Assembly (NCBI GenBank): GCA_963675435.1
Contig: OY776216.1
Location: 372,001-436,000 of the forward strand
Length of the DNA stretch: 64,000 bases
Direction: 5' to 3'
From: Saccharicrinis sp963675435
Lineage (GTDB): Bacteria; Bacteroidota; Bacteroidia; Bacteroidales; Marinilabiliaceae
The position numbers and the translations under genes were made by a program. This document shows positions 54,289 to 63,235 of the stretch, one piece after another. Positions within the stretch are counted from its first letter, which is position 1; every line of letters begins with the position of its first letter. Under the pieces are notes generated by a model, which did not search any database, was not told the DNA's origin, and saw only the letters and a list, made by a program, of their open reading frames with translations.

Positions 54289-55317
54289 ATGATCAAGCAG
54301 TTAATATTTTTTATCACAGCGCTATTTATAAGCAGCTTATGTTTTACAGGTTGTTCTGATGATGATGACGATTACCTAGGAAACTGGGTTGAAATGGGTG
54401 ATTTTAGTGGTAAAGTTAGATCCCATGCTGTTACTTTTACTATTGGTGATAAAGTATATGTAGGTACGGGATATGACCGTAAAGGACGTGACAAGTTCAA
54501 AGATTTTTGGGAGTTAACTATTGATAATACTAATGATGTACCATCTTTCAATTGGACACAAGTTCAAGAACTTCCAGGTGTTGCTAGAAACAGAGCAGTT
54601 GCTTTCGCTTCTAATTCTAAAGGTTATGTTGGTTTAGGAAGCGACGAACACGGTAATAAACTAAAAGATTTTTGGGCATTTACCCCAGGTACTGGTTGGA
54701 CTGAAGTTACGGCTGAATTTCCAGGAAACGCTCGTAGAGACGCAGTTGCTTTCTATGTAAACAATAAAGGTTATGTAGGAACTGGTGAGGATGATGCCAA
54801 CGGTAACTTAAACGACTTCTATTCATACGACCCTAGCACTAATACTTGGAATACAATCAGCTCAATCAAATCAAAAAGAACCGGGGCTGCTACGTTTGTG
54901 TTAAATGATGAAGCATATCTTATCAGCGGATTAGATAATAGTAAAGCTGAAGACGACTTTTACCGTTACGATGCAACCAACAATAAATGGGTGGAATTAA
55001 ACAGAATATCTAACTTCACAGACTCAAGCTTTGACGATAATTATGATAATAAAATCCAAAGATATGATGCAGTAGCCTTTACAATGGGTGGAAAAGCTTA
55101 CTTCACTACTGGTCAAGGAAACAACACTACATGGGAATGGGATCCAATGACAGACCGATGGAAACAAAAAACTGACTTTGAAGGGCCAGGTCGTACAGGA
55201 GCTTTAGCATTTACTTTAAACGACATTGGTTATGTTATTACAGGAGGAGATGCAAGCTCTTCATTTGATGACATGTGGTACTTTGAGCCATATGAAGAAT
55301 ATGAAAACAAAGACTAA
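54289..55317 (+). CDS. Kelch-repeat lipoprotein
   Basis: The start is set at ATG 54289 (MIKQLIFFITALFISSLCF), as the frame upstream opens only with TTG. The lipobox is FTGC (C22), followed by an Asp-rich stretch. Five to six Kelch blades of about 50 residues then follow, each with a strand like AVTFTIGDKVYVGTGYD, AVAFASNSKGYVGLGSD, AVAFYVNNKGYVGTGED, TFVLNDEAYLISGLD or AFTLNDIGYVITGGD, forming a beta-propeller. Such proteins bind glycans or sialic acids in some cases (NanM). The next gene encodes a DUF4907 lipoprotein. Confidence 0.82.
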   Translation: MIKQLIFFITALFISSLCFTGCSDDDDDYLGNWVEMGDFSGKVRSHAVTFTIGDKVYVGTGYDRKGRDKFKDFWELTIDNTNDVPSFNWTQVQELPGVARNRAVAFASNSKGYVGLGSDEHGNKLKDFWAFTPGTGWTEVTAEFPGNARRDAVAFYVNNKGYVGTGEDDANGNLNDFYSYDPSTNTWNTISSIKSKRTGAATFVLNDEAYLISGLDNSKAEDDFYRYDATNNKWVELNRISNFTDSSFDDNYDNKIQRYDAVAFTMGGKAYFTTGQGNNTTWEWDPMTDRWKQKTDFEGPGRTGALAFTLNDIGYVITGGDASSSFDDMWYFEPYEEYENKD

Positions 55318-55621
55318 GACCTTATTATTCTTTCTTTTGTCTGTTTGCATATTTAGTTGCAAACCCAAACAGAAAGATTCAAATATTGAATACCTTACCT
55401 TTGAGGTAGAAAATGGTTGGGGTTACGACATTAAGATAAATCAAAAAACCTTTATTCATCAAGATGTTATTCCAGCCATTAACAAATCAATTCCTTTTAA
55501 TAGCAAAGAAGATGCGGAAAAGGTTGCTAAATTGATTATTGAAAAAATAAAGAAGAAAGAAATGCCTCCTGCCGTATCTAAAAAAGAGATACATCAACTA
55601 GGCATTAATACAGATTCTTAA
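55301..55621 (+). CDS. DUF4907 family lipoprotein
   Basis: The start is placed at ATG 55301 (or 55292), overlapping the end of the Kelch gene; a longer frame from 55226 would destroy the signal peptide. The lipobox is IFSC (C20). The remaining domain, YLTFEVENGWGYDIKINQKT and IHQDVIPAINKSIPFNSKEDAEKVAKLIIEKIKKKEMPPAVSKKEI, fits DUF4907, a small Bacteroidota family. The gene is translationally coupled to the Kelch gene, so the two probably work together. Confidence 0.8.
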   Translation: MKTKTKTLLFFLLSVCIFSCKPKQKDSNIEYLTFEVENGWGYDIKINQKTFIHQDVIPAINKSIPFNSKEDAEKVAKLIIEKIKKKEMPPAVSKKEIHQLGINTDS

Positions 55622-55637
55622 CGGAAATCAATATAAC

Positions 55638-55675
55638 AAAGCCGGATTGTTTAATTACAAATCCGGCTTTTTTTA
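55638..55675 (+). terminator. Terminator after the DUF4907 gene
   Basis: GCCGGATT (55641-55648) pairs with AATCCGGC (55660-55667), extended by A/T pairs, followed by seven T. Confidence 0.85.
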
Positions 55676-55743
55676 TTCCCCCTTTCAAATTAGGGACTGC
55701 AAACTGCTCTATAGTAAAAATTACAACAAATTAACAATGATAA

Positions 55744-55774
55744 TTTGCAGTTTTAAAAAATACACCTACATTTG
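55744..55774 (+). promoter_or_regulatory. Promoter of the his operon
   Basis: TTTG (55744-55747) and TACATTTG (55767-55774) are separated by 19 bases, matching the Bacteroidota consensus TTTG / 19-21 / TAnnTTTG at every position. The His leader peptide starts 18 bases later. Confidence 0.8.
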
Positions 55775-55792
55775 TATTCGAAAATAAACAAC

Positions 55793-55840
55793 ATGAGAAA
55801 TTTAGTACATCATCACGGACATCATTATAATCTACCATAG
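55793..55840 (+). CDS. hisL: Histidine operon leader peptide
   Basis: A 15-codon frame reads MRNLVHHHGHHYNLP and stops at TAG. Five of its 15 residues are His, clustered in HHHGHH. It precedes a strong terminator and hisG, so ribosome stalling at His codons would prevent the terminator from forming. This is the classic his attenuator layout. Confidence 0.88.
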   Translation: MRNLVHHHGHHYNLP

Positions 55841-55910
55841 GTGGGCCGGGATTGTTGTATGTTATAAAATATATAAAGAGGGCTTGCCATTATGGAAGCC
55901 CTCTTTTTTT
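55835..55910 (+). terminator. His attenuator (terminator with competing antiterminator)
   Basis: AGAGGGCTT (55877-55885) pairs with AAGCCCTCT (55896-55904), followed by seven T: a strong intrinsic terminator. CCATA (55835-55839), at the end of the leader peptide, can pair instead with TATGG (55891-55895), which lies inside the terminator hairpin, so an alternative fold is possible. The exact antiterminator boundaries are inferred. Confidence 0.75.
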
Positions 55911-55951
55911 ATTTAGGCAAAACTTTAAAACAATATTTAAGTAATTGAGAA

Positions 55952-56809
55952 ATGGAAAAACTAAGAATTGCATTACAAAAAAAAGGAAGACTACACGATG
56001 ATTCAATGCAGCTATTAAAAGAAGCTGGAATAAAATTTAATACGGGAAGCAGATCATTAGTTGCACAATCACCAAGTTTCCCAATTGAAGTATTGTTTTT
56101 AAGAGATGATGATATTCCTCAAACTATTGCTGATAATGTAGCAGACATAGGTATTGTTGGCGAAAACGAAGTTGAAGAAAAACACTTTAAACTTACTATT
56201 GCAAAAAGATTAGGTTTTAGTAAATGCCGTGTTTCTTTAGCAATTCCTAAAGCAGATGATTATAATGGACCAGAGTATTTTGAAGGAAAAAAAATAGCAA
56301 CTTCTTACCCGGTAATCTTAAAAAAATATTTCAACAAAATGAATATCAATGCTGAAATTCATGAAATAGCAGGTTCTGTTGAGATTGCACCAGGAATAGG
56401 ATTAGCTGATGGTATTTTCGACATTGTAAGCTCTGGAAGTACACTTGTTGCCAATAGATTAAAAGAGGTTGAAGTTGTTATGAAATCGGAAGCTTTATTA
56501 GTTGAAGCTGATGGTCTTTCTGATGAAAAAAAGGCTCTGTTAGAAGAACTTTTATTCCGCATCAACTCAGTAATGGCAGCGAATTCAAATAAATACATCT
56601 TGTTAAATGCTCCAAACGACAAAGTAGACGAGATCGTTAGCATCTTACCAGGAATGAAGAGTCCAACAGTTTTACCTTTGGCAGAAAAAGGATGGAGTTC
56701 AATTCACTCTGTAATTTCAGAAAAAAAATTCTGGGAAATCATTGGTAAACTTAAAGAAAACGGTGCAGAAGGAATATTAACCTTCCCTATTGAAAAAATG
56801 ATTCTATAA
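55952..56809 (+). CDS. hisG: ATP phosphoribosyltransferase, long form
   Basis: HisG joins ATP and PRPP in the first step of histidine synthesis. The 285-residue length is that of the long form, with a C-terminal regulatory ACT/PII-like domain (about 210-285) that binds histidine; no hisZ is needed. Seen are LRIALQKKGRLHDDSMQLLKEAG, VADIGIVGENEVEE, and the PRPP-binding GIADGIFDIVSSGSTL-like segment (GLADGIFDIVSSGSTLVANRL). It is first in hisGDCB and is controlled by the attenuator upstream. Confidence 0.96.
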   Translation: MEKLRIALQKKGRLHDDSMQLLKEAGIKFNTGSRSLVAQSPSFPIEVLFLRDDDIPQTIADNVADIGIVGENEVEEKHFKLTIAKRLGFSKCRVSLAIPKADDYNGPEYFEGKKIATSYPVILKKYFNKMNINAEIHEIAGSVEIAPGIGLADGIFDIVSSGSTLVANRLKEVEVVMKSEALLVEADGLSDEKKALLEELLFRINSVMAANSNKYILLNAPNDKVDEIVSILPGMKSPTVLPLAEKGWSSIHSVISEKKFWEIIGKLKENGAEGILTFPIEKMIL

Positions 56810-56818
56810 TAAATCATC

Positions 56819-58102
56819 ATGCAGGTATTTGAATATCCACAAAAAGAGGAATGGGCAGACCTTTTAAAACGCCCGGATAATGATTTAAGCGGTTTGTTTG
56901 ACAAGGTACAAACCATACTTGATGAGATAAAGAAAGATGGAGATACTGCAGTTGTTAAGTATTCAGAAATGTTTGATGGATATGCAGCAAAAGAGATATC
57001 AGTATCAAAATCCGAAATTGATGATGCGTGTATAAATGTATCATCTCAACTTAAAGAGGCTATATATAAAGCAAAACTTAATGTAGAAAAATTTCATGAG
57101 GCACAAATCGTTCCAGAAAGAGTAGTTGAAACTATGCCAGGAGTTATTTGTCGCCAGAAATGTGTTCCTATTGAAAAGGTTGGTTTGTATATCCCTGGAG
57201 GTACTGCTCCTTTGTTTTCCACTGTTCTAATGCTTGCTATACCGGCAAAAATTGCTAAATGTAAAGAAATAGTACTTTGTACGCCTCCAGGAAAAGATGG
57301 AAAAATTAATCCTGCAATTTTATATACTGCTTCATTAGTGGGCGTAACTAAAATTTATAAAATTGGTGGTGTTCAGGCAATTGGTACAATGGCCTACGGT
57401 ACAGAAACGGTACCTAAAGTGGATAAGATTTTTGGTCCGGGAAATAGTTTTGTAACTGCGGCTAAGCAACTTGTAAGCCTTAAAGATGTAGCTATTGATA
57501 TGCCTGCAGGTCCATCGGAAGTTGAAGTATTAGCAGATGAGTCCGCAAATCCAGCCTTTATTGCTTCCGACTTACTGAGCCAAGCTGAACATGGCGCTGA
57601 TAGTCAGGTAATTTTAATTACGAATAGCAAAAAACTTATTACTGAGGTTGAAATTGAATTGAGCAAACAGCTCGACCTTCTTCCTCGTAAAGAGATTGCA
57701 ACAAAGGCCTTGGTCAACAGTCGTATTATTTTATTGAATGATACAGCTGAAATGATTGAAATGACGAACAGTTATGCTCCAGAGCATTTAATTATTGCAA
57801 TGAAAGATGAAGATGCCGTGGCCGATAAAATAACCAATGCGGGTAGTGTTTTCGTTGGAAATTACACTCCGGAAAGTGCAGGAGATTATGCATCCGGCAC
57901 CAACCACACACTTCCAACTCATGGTTATGCCAAAGCTTATAGTGGAGTTAATTTGGATAGTTATTTAAAGAAAATAACCTTCCAAAAAATCTCACCTAAA
58001 GGTCTTAAGGAAATCGGTCCTTCGATAGAGCAAATGGCTGGAGAAGAACAGTTGCATGCTCATAAAAATGCGGTTACCATTCGATTAAAATCTCTGGAAT
58101 AG
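56819..58102 (+). CDS. hisD: Histidinol dehydrogenase
   Basis: HisD oxidises histidinol to histidine with zinc and NAD. The 427-residue protein contains the family signatures IPGGTAPLFSTVLMLAIPAK, IGGVQAIGTMAYGTETVPKVDKIFGPGN, and DMPAGPSEVEVLADESANP, followed by LLSQAEHGADSQV with the zinc and catalytic residues. It starts nine bases after hisG. A 109-base gap with a nine-base hairpin (58125-58155) precedes hisC. Confidence 0.97.
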   Translation: MQVFEYPQKEEWADLLKRPDNDLSGLFDKVQTILDEIKKDGDTAVVKYSEMFDGYAAKEISVSKSEIDDACINVSSQLKEAIYKAKLNVEKFHEAQIVPERVVETMPGVICRQKCVPIEKVGLYIPGGTAPLFSTVLMLAIPAKIAKCKEIVLCTPPGKDGKINPAILYTASLVGVTKIYKIGGVQAIGTMAYGTETVPKVDKIFGPGNSFVTAAKQLVSLKDVAIDMPAGPSEVEVLADESANPAFIASDLLSQAEHGADSQVILITNSKKLITEVEIELSKQLDLLPRKEIATKALVNSRIILLNDTAEMIEMTNSYAPEHLIIAMKDEDAVADKITNAGSVFVGNYTPESAGDYASGTNHTLPTHGYAKAYSGVNLDSYLKKITFQKISPKGLKEIGPSIEQMAGEEQLHAHKNAVTIRLKSLE

Positions 58103-58124
58103 ATTTAAAATATTCTTAATCCTT

Positions 58125-58155
58125 CATTCTCTGTACTACCAAACATCAGAGAATG
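58125..58155 (+). other. Stem-loop between hisD and hisC
   Basis: CATTCTCTG and CAGAGAATG pair perfectly over nine bases inside an unusually long gap in the operon. There is no T-run, so it is more likely an mRNA stability or processing element than a terminator. Confidence 0.4.
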
Positions 58156-58211
58156 AAAGATTACATTATCATAATTCATTTCAACTGTCAATAATTGCTT
58201 TTAATATAAAC

Positions 58212-59261
58212 ATGAAATCAATAGATCAATTAATTAGACCAAATATTAAGGCTCTAAAGCCATACTCTTCTGCAAGAGATGAATTTTCAGGAGAGGAAGC
58301 TATTTTTCTTGACGCCAATGAAAATCCTTTCAATCCTCCATACAACAGATATCCGGACCCGTACCAAAGAAAATTAAAAGAACAAATTGCCAAAATTAAG
58401 AATATTCCATCTAATTATATATTTCTTGGTAATGGTAGTGATGAAGCAATAGATTTAGCTTACAGAGCATTTTGTGAGCCGGGTGTAGATAATGTAGTTG
58501 CTATTGACCCAACTTATGGTATGTATTTGGTAGCTGCTGATATCAATAATATTGAAACTCGAAAAGTAAAGCTTACTACAGAATTTGAACTTAATATTGA
58601 TGCTATTTTAAATGCAACTGATGCAAATACAAAACTATTATTTATCTGTTCACCCAATAATCCAACGGGAAATAGTTTTAATGCTGAGGATATTATCTCA
58701 ATCATAGAAAAATTTGAAGGTATCGTAGTGTTGGATGAAGCTTATATTGATTTTGTTCCTGAAAAAAGTTTTATCCCTAAATTAAAATCTTATGCAAACC
58801 TTGTCATTCTTCAAACCTTTAGTAAAGCATGGGGTATGGCTGGAATCAGACTAGGTATGGCATTTGCATCTCCAGAAATCATAAGTATTTTCAATAAAAT
58901 TAAATATCCTTATAATGTCAATATCCTTACACAAAAAACAGCTTTAGACTTGTTACAAAATGAGGATGATATGACTAAATGGGTAAAAGAAATTCTTGAA
59001 GCAAAAGCTATTATGAAAGATAAACTCAAAGCGTATTCATTCATACACAAAATTTATCCCTCTGATGCCAATTATCTATTAGTAAAAACCGATAATGCAA
59101 AAGGAATATATAATTATCTGGTTGAGCAAGGAGTGGTGATAAGAGATAGATCATCAGTTGCTCTATGTGAAGGCTGCTTAAGAATCACAATTGGTTCAAC
59201 CGAAGAAAACAACGGGTTGTACGCTGGACTAGATAAATATTCAAAGACTATTAATTGTTAA
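58212..59261 (+). CDS. hisC: Histidinol-phosphate aminotransferase
   Basis: HisC transaminates imidazole acetol phosphate with glutamate, using PLP. The 349-residue protein shows the class II fold I motifs LDANENPFNPP, FLGNGSDEAIDLAYRAFC, SPNNPTGN, LDEAYIDF and the PLP lysine in QTFSKAWGMAGIRLGM. The C-terminal CLRITIGSTEEN is also typical. It is third in the operon. Confidence 0.96.
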   Translation: MKSIDQLIRPNIKALKPYSSARDEFSGEEAIFLDANENPFNPPYNRYPDPYQRKLKEQIAKIKNIPSNYIFLGNGSDEAIDLAYRAFCEPGVDNVVAIDPTYGMYLVAADINNIETRKVKLTTEFELNIDAILNATDANTKLLFICSPNNPTGNSFNAEDIISIIEKFEGIVVLDEAYIDFVPEKSFIPKLKSYANLVILQTFSKAWGMAGIRLGMAFASPEIISIFNKIKYPYNVNILTQKTALDLLQNEDDMTKWVKEILEAKAIMKDKLKAYSFIHKIYPSDANYLLVKTDNAKGIYNYLVEQGVVIRDRSSVALCEGCLRITIGSTEENNGLYAGLDKYSKTINC

Positions 59262-59272
59262 TAACTTAATGC

Positions 59273-60397
59273 ATGAAAAGAGTACTTTTTATTGATCGTG
59301 ATGGAACCATAATAAATGAGCCACCTGTTGATTTTCAGGTTGATAGTCTTGAAAAACTTGAATTCTATCCCGGAGCAATTTCAAACCTAAATCAAATTGC
59401 ATCAAAGCTTGACTTTGAATTAGCAATGGTCACTAATCAGGATGGTTTAGGAACGGACTCTTTCCCCGAAGATACCTTTTGGCCTGCACAAAACAAAATG
59501 CTTAAAACACTTGAAGGAGAAGGAATTGTTTTTGATGATATATTTATAGATCCATCATTCCCTTGTGACAATTCTCCAGCGAGAAAACCAGGTACTGCAA
59601 TGCTAAAAAAGTATTTTGGTGAAACGTATGATTTAAAGAATTCATTTGTTATTGGAGATCGAATTACTGATGTTCAATTGGCTAAAAATCTAGGTTGTAG
59701 TGCTATTTTTCTTGCAGACAAAACTGCTGAGGATGAAATCAGCAAAAATGAGTTAACAGATACATGCAAGCTCATTACTACAAATTGGGATGAAGTATGC
59801 AGATATTTGTTTTCTAAAGAACGAACTTCAAGTGTAGTACGCAAAACATCAGAAACAGATATCTCAATTCAATTAAATCTTGATGGTTCAGGAAAATGTG
59901 ACATTAACACAGGATTAAATTTCTTTGACCATATGCTTGAGCAAATTGGCAAACACTCCGGATGCGATTTAACAATAAAAGTAAATGGTGATCTTCACGT
60001 TGACGAACATCACACAATTGAAGATACAGCATTAGCTTTAGGACAAGCTTTTAAAGAAGCTTTAGGCGATAAACGAAGTATTGAAAGATATGGTTATTGT
60101 CTTCCTATGGACGAATGTATGGCTTTAGTTGCTTTAGACTTTGGTGGCAGACCTTGGCTAGTTTGGGAAACCGACTTTAAAAGAGAGATGGTTGGAGATA
60201 TGCCAACGGAAATGTTTATGCACTTTTTCAAAAGCTTTTCTGATGCTTCATTAAGTAATTTACGAATACAGGCTGACGGAGCAAATGAACATCATAAAAT
60301 AGAAGGTATCTTTAAAGCTCTAGCAAGAGCAATTAAAATGGCCATTAAAAAAGATGTATTTAATGACACGTTACCTAGTACAAAAGGGGCATTATAA
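59273..60397 (+). CDS. hisB: Bifunctional histidinol-phosphatase / imidazoleglycerol-phosphate dehydratase
   Basis: The 374-residue protein fuses a HAD phosphatase (about 1-165; RVLFIDRDGTIINEPP, TNQDGLGTDSF, ARKPGTAMLKKYF, VIGDRITDVQLAKNLG) to an IGP dehydratase (about 185-374; GLNFFDHMLEQIGKHSGCDL, DEHHTIEDTALALG, RIQADGANEHHKIEGIFKALARA with metal-binding histidines). The fused form as in enterics is found in many Bacteroidota. It catalyses two separated steps of the pathway. The remaining genes hisH, hisA, hisF and hisIE are not in this window. Confidence 0.96.
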   Translation: MKRVLFIDRDGTIINEPPVDFQVDSLEKLEFYPGAISNLNQIASKLDFELAMVTNQDGLGTDSFPEDTFWPAQNKMLKTLEGEGIVFDDIFIDPSFPCDNSPARKPGTAMLKKYFGETYDLKNSFVIGDRITDVQLAKNLGCSAIFLADKTAEDEISKNELTDTCKLITTNWDEVCRYLFSKERTSSVVRKTSETDISIQLNLDGSGKCDINTGLNFFDHMLEQIGKHSGCDLTIKVNGDLHVDEHHTIEDTALALGQAFKEALGDKRSIERYGYCLPMDECMALVALDFGGRPWLVWETDFKREMVGDMPTEMFMHFFKSFSDASLSNLRIQADGANEHHKIEGIFKALARAIKMAIKKDVFNDTLPSTKGAL

Positions 60398-60427
60398 CAA
60401 TCTAATTTGACATTTGATTACAATTTT

Positions 60428-60469
60428 ATAAGGTGATTGTATTAAAATATTTATTAACTTTCACCTTAT
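60428..60469 (+). terminator. Weak terminator-like hairpin after hisB
   Basis: ATAAGGTGA (60428-60436) pairs with TCACCTTAT (60461-60469), followed by TTGTTGATTG rather than a clean T-run. It separates hisB from ald. Confidence 0.45.
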
Positions 60470-60494
60470 TTGTTGATTGATTTAAATGGTGTAA

Positions 60495-61715
60495 ATGGCT
60501 GGCATTAAAAATAAAACTGGTTTTCCTTTAATTAACACAGGGTTACTGCCAAGAGAAGAGATGTTGGAAGTAAAAAGAACCCAAAAAAAATTAGTAATTG
60601 GAATTCCAAAAGAAAAATCAAAATTTGAAAATAGAATCGCTTTAACGCCTCAAGGTGTTGAATTGTTGGCTGAAAAAGGACATGTAGTTTTATTTGAAAC
60701 TGGTGCCGGTGAACCTGCAAACTATTTTGACAATGACTTTTCTGAATGTGGAGCTACCATTGTACAATCTAGCAATGAAGTATTTAAAGCTGAAATTATA
60801 CTTAAAATCTCACCTTTTACTGATGATGAGATTAACCTGCTAAGTTCACAACAAACCATCATCTCTTTAATTCAACTCAAACAACAATCTCGCGAATTAA
60901 TTCAAAAATTGATGAATAAGCGTGTTAACGCTTTGGCATTTGAATTAATAAAAGATAACAATGACTGCTACCCCATATTACGCAGCATGAGTGAAATAGA
61001 AGGTGCAGCAGCAATTATGATTGCCAGTGAATATTTAAGTAAGGCTCATAATGGCAAAGGTGTTCTTCTTGGGGGCATTACAGGTATATCTCCTGCTGAG
61101 GTTGTTATATTAGGTGCAGGAACAGCTGGAGAAAGTGCAGCACGTGCAGCCATAGGTTTAGGCGCTACAGTTAAAGTTTTTGATAATTCATTTAAAAACC
61201 TAAAAGACCTACAAGACAGTATTGGTCAGCGTGTTTTTACATCAGTCCTTCATCCCAAAGCTCTTACCAAAGCACTAAAATCGGCTGATGCAGTAATTGG
61301 AAACTTAAGATATTTACAATCAGGATTAAGCTATTTTGTTACCGAAGATCAGATAAAACAAATGAAACCAGGCTCTATAATTATTGACCTGAGTATTGGT
61401 CAGGGAGGCTGCTTCGAATCTTCAATATGTACAGATTTTGCTCATCCTGTATTCAGAAAACACAATGTAATTCATTACTGTGTACCAAATGTAGCATCGC
61501 ACGTTTCACGTACAGCAACTATAGCTTTAAGCAATATTTTTGCAGAAATGCTATTACAAATAGCTGATTCTGGTAGCATTGATTCTCTTATAAAAGAGGA
61601 TGCAGGTTTTAGTAATGGTGTGTATATTTATAAAGGTATTTTAACCAACCACTATATTGGAGAAACCTTTTCGCTCCCATCTAAAGACATTGGCTTACTA
61701 ATGGCTGCCTTCTGA
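60495..61715 (+). CDS. ald: Alanine dehydrogenase-like NAD(P)-dependent enzyme
   Basis: The 406-residue protein belongs to the alanine dehydrogenase / PNT family: LVIGIPKEKSKFENRIALTPQGVELLAEKGH is the family opening, followed by the cofactor loop VVILGAGTAGESAARAAIGLGATVKVFDN and VASHVSRTATIALSNIF near the end. It most likely interconverts alanine and pyruvate plus ammonia. Its first about 30 residues precede the usual start. It follows hisB after 97 bases containing a weak hairpin. Its stop codon abuts the stop of the convergent kinase gene with no gap. Confidence 0.85.
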   Translation: MAGIKNKTGFPLINTGLLPREEMLEVKRTQKKLVIGIPKEKSKFENRIALTPQGVELLAEKGHVVLFETGAGEPANYFDNDFSECGATIVQSSNEVFKAEIILKISPFTDDEINLLSSQQTIISLIQLKQQSRELIQKLMNKRVNALAFELIKDNNDCYPILRSMSEIEGAAAIMIASEYLSKAHNGKGVLLGGITGISPAEVVILGAGTAGESAARAAIGLGATVKVFDNSFKNLKDLQDSIGQRVFTSVLHPKALTKALKSADAVIGNLRYLQSGLSYFVTEDQIKQMKPGSIIIDLSIGQGGCFESSICTDFAHPVFRKHNVIHYCVPNVASHVSRTATIALSNIFAEMLLQIADSGSIDSLIKEDAGFSNGVYIYKGILTNHYIGETFSLPSKDIGLLMAAF

Positions 61716-63059
61716 TTAATCTGCGAATTTAGGTATTTGTAGTTTAAACAAAGCGCCTTCGGTTTGATTTGGTTCAGCCCAAACCTTACCTTTCATAATC
61801 TCAACATACTTTTTTACAATACTTAACCCAATACCATTACCTTCAAACTCCCGGGTATTGTTAGTATCAGCTTGTCGGAATAAGTCAAATATAACTTCCT
61901 CATCTCCTGATGGAATACCTATACCTGTATCTTTAATAAAGAATTCATAATAATCGTCATAAATCAAATAACCAATCACGATCTCCCCTTCACGAGTAAA
62001 CTTTATTGAATTATCTAACAAATGTTCAAATACTTTAGTAAGTGCTTCTTTATGCGTGTACAATTTATCACTACCATCATTGGCATCTAAAAATAATTTT
62101 AATGAAATTGGCTTTTTACATGCACTAATTTCTGTAGAAAAATTATCATATACAGCGTTAAATACTTCATTAATTGCCACCACTTGTTTAGGTTCAACGT
62201 AGGCCTTTGCCTGTAACTTAGAAATATCAATGATAGCATCCATTACTCTCATTAACTGATTTCCGTTTTGATGAACAATATTTAAATATTCTGATTTTTC
62301 TTCACCACTCAAATTATTGGATCTTAATAATTCTGTGAAACCAATAATTGCATTCATCGGAGTACGAATTTCATGACTTAAGTTTGCCAAAAACGATGAC
62401 TTAAGCATGTTACTTTCTTCTGCTTTTAGCTTAGCATCCTTAAGTTCGCTATTCATTTGATCAAGCTCCATATTCTTCCTAATCAACTCTTCTTTAAACA
62501 CTAACAACTCAAGATTTCTTCGTTTAAGTTCACGCTCACTTTCCATATGTTCTAACTCTGATCCAATTCTGGAAGAAAACATATACATTAAGGATTCTTG
62601 TCTTTTTTCATTGATTATAGGTTCAACAAATAATGCAGTTAACACACCGATAGATTGCATATTTGAACCATATAAAGGAACTGCCAGGTACGATTTTATA
62701 TCTTTCCCTTGAAAATGCTTATTTAGTTTATCACTACTCTTAATATTTTGCAAAAAAGTAGAACATTTTTGCTCTATAACTTTCTGACATAAACTCCCTT
62801 CCATAGGAAAGCTAATAGGCGATAGTATATCATTCCTGTCACAAAAAGCCACACTTTCTAATAGATTTTCAACCTCATTGACTCTGGCAATGAAGACATA
62901 GTCTGCACACAAGTGTTTGTTTAATTTCAGAATGGTAGAGTTAAAGAACTCCTCACCAACACTTTGTTTTTCAGGACTAAACAAATCTTCAATGCACGAA
63001 TGCAAATCATCATCAAACTCTATCTTACTCTTCTTCAATATTTTATTCTGGCTTCTCAA
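61716..63059 (-). CDS. Soluble GAF-domain histidine kinase
   Basis: The 447-residue protein has no membrane helix. A GAF domain (about 40-170, with SFPMEGSLCQKVIEQK and SYLAVPLYGSNMQSIGVLTALFVEP) is followed by a coiled coil (about 180-225), a HisKA domain with SFLANLSHEIRTPMNAIIGFTELL, and a HATPase with DNSIKF, DTGIGIP and GNGIGLSIVKKY. There is no receiver domain and no response regulator next to it, so it is an orphan kinase. GAF domains sense small molecules or light; the ligand is unknown. Confidence 0.9.
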   Translation of the reverse strand: MRSQNKILKKSKIEFDDDLHSCIEDLFSPEKQSVGEEFFNSTILKLNKHLCADYVFIARVNEVENLLESVAFCDRNDILSPISFPMEGSLCQKVIEQKCSTFLQNIKSSDKLNKHFQGKDIKSYLAVPLYGSNMQSIGVLTALFVEPIINEKRQESLMYMFSSRIGSELEHMESERELKRRNLELLVFKEELIRKNMELDQMNSELKDAKLKAEESNMLKSSFLANLSHEIRTPMNAIIGFTELLRSNNLSGEEKSEYLNIVHQNGNQLMRVMDAIIDISKLQAKAYVEPKQVVAINEVFNAVYDNFSTEISACKKPISLKLFLDANDGSDKLYTHKEALTKVFEHLLDNSIKFTREGEIVIGYLIYDDYYEFFIKDTGIGIPSGDEEVIFDLFRQADTNNTREFEGNGIGLSIVKKYVEIMKGKVWAEPNQTEGALFKLQIPKFAD

Positions 63060-63202
63060 AACAATTCTTTTTATTTCTTTTAATAAAAATGGAATTTATT
63101 CCTCTGTTACTATAACCTACTACGAAGAAAAAAAAAGGTTCCCTAATTACACTATTTTTTTGACAAGCATCCATATTTAATAGTTAAATGAATAGATTTT
63201 TG

Positions 63203-63210
63203 TAATTTTG
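63203..63210 (+). promoter_or_regulatory. -7 promoter element of cysS
   Basis: TAATTTTG matches TAnnTTTG and lies 25 bases before the cysS start codon. Confidence 0.5.
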
Positions 63211-63235
63211 ACATCCTTATAAAATGTAATGTGAA

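Noticed and set aside
55226..55300. N-terminal extension of the DUF4907 protein into the Kelch gene
   Set aside because: It would place 22-25 polar residues before the signal peptide; the internal ATG at 55301 gives a proper lipoprotein signal.
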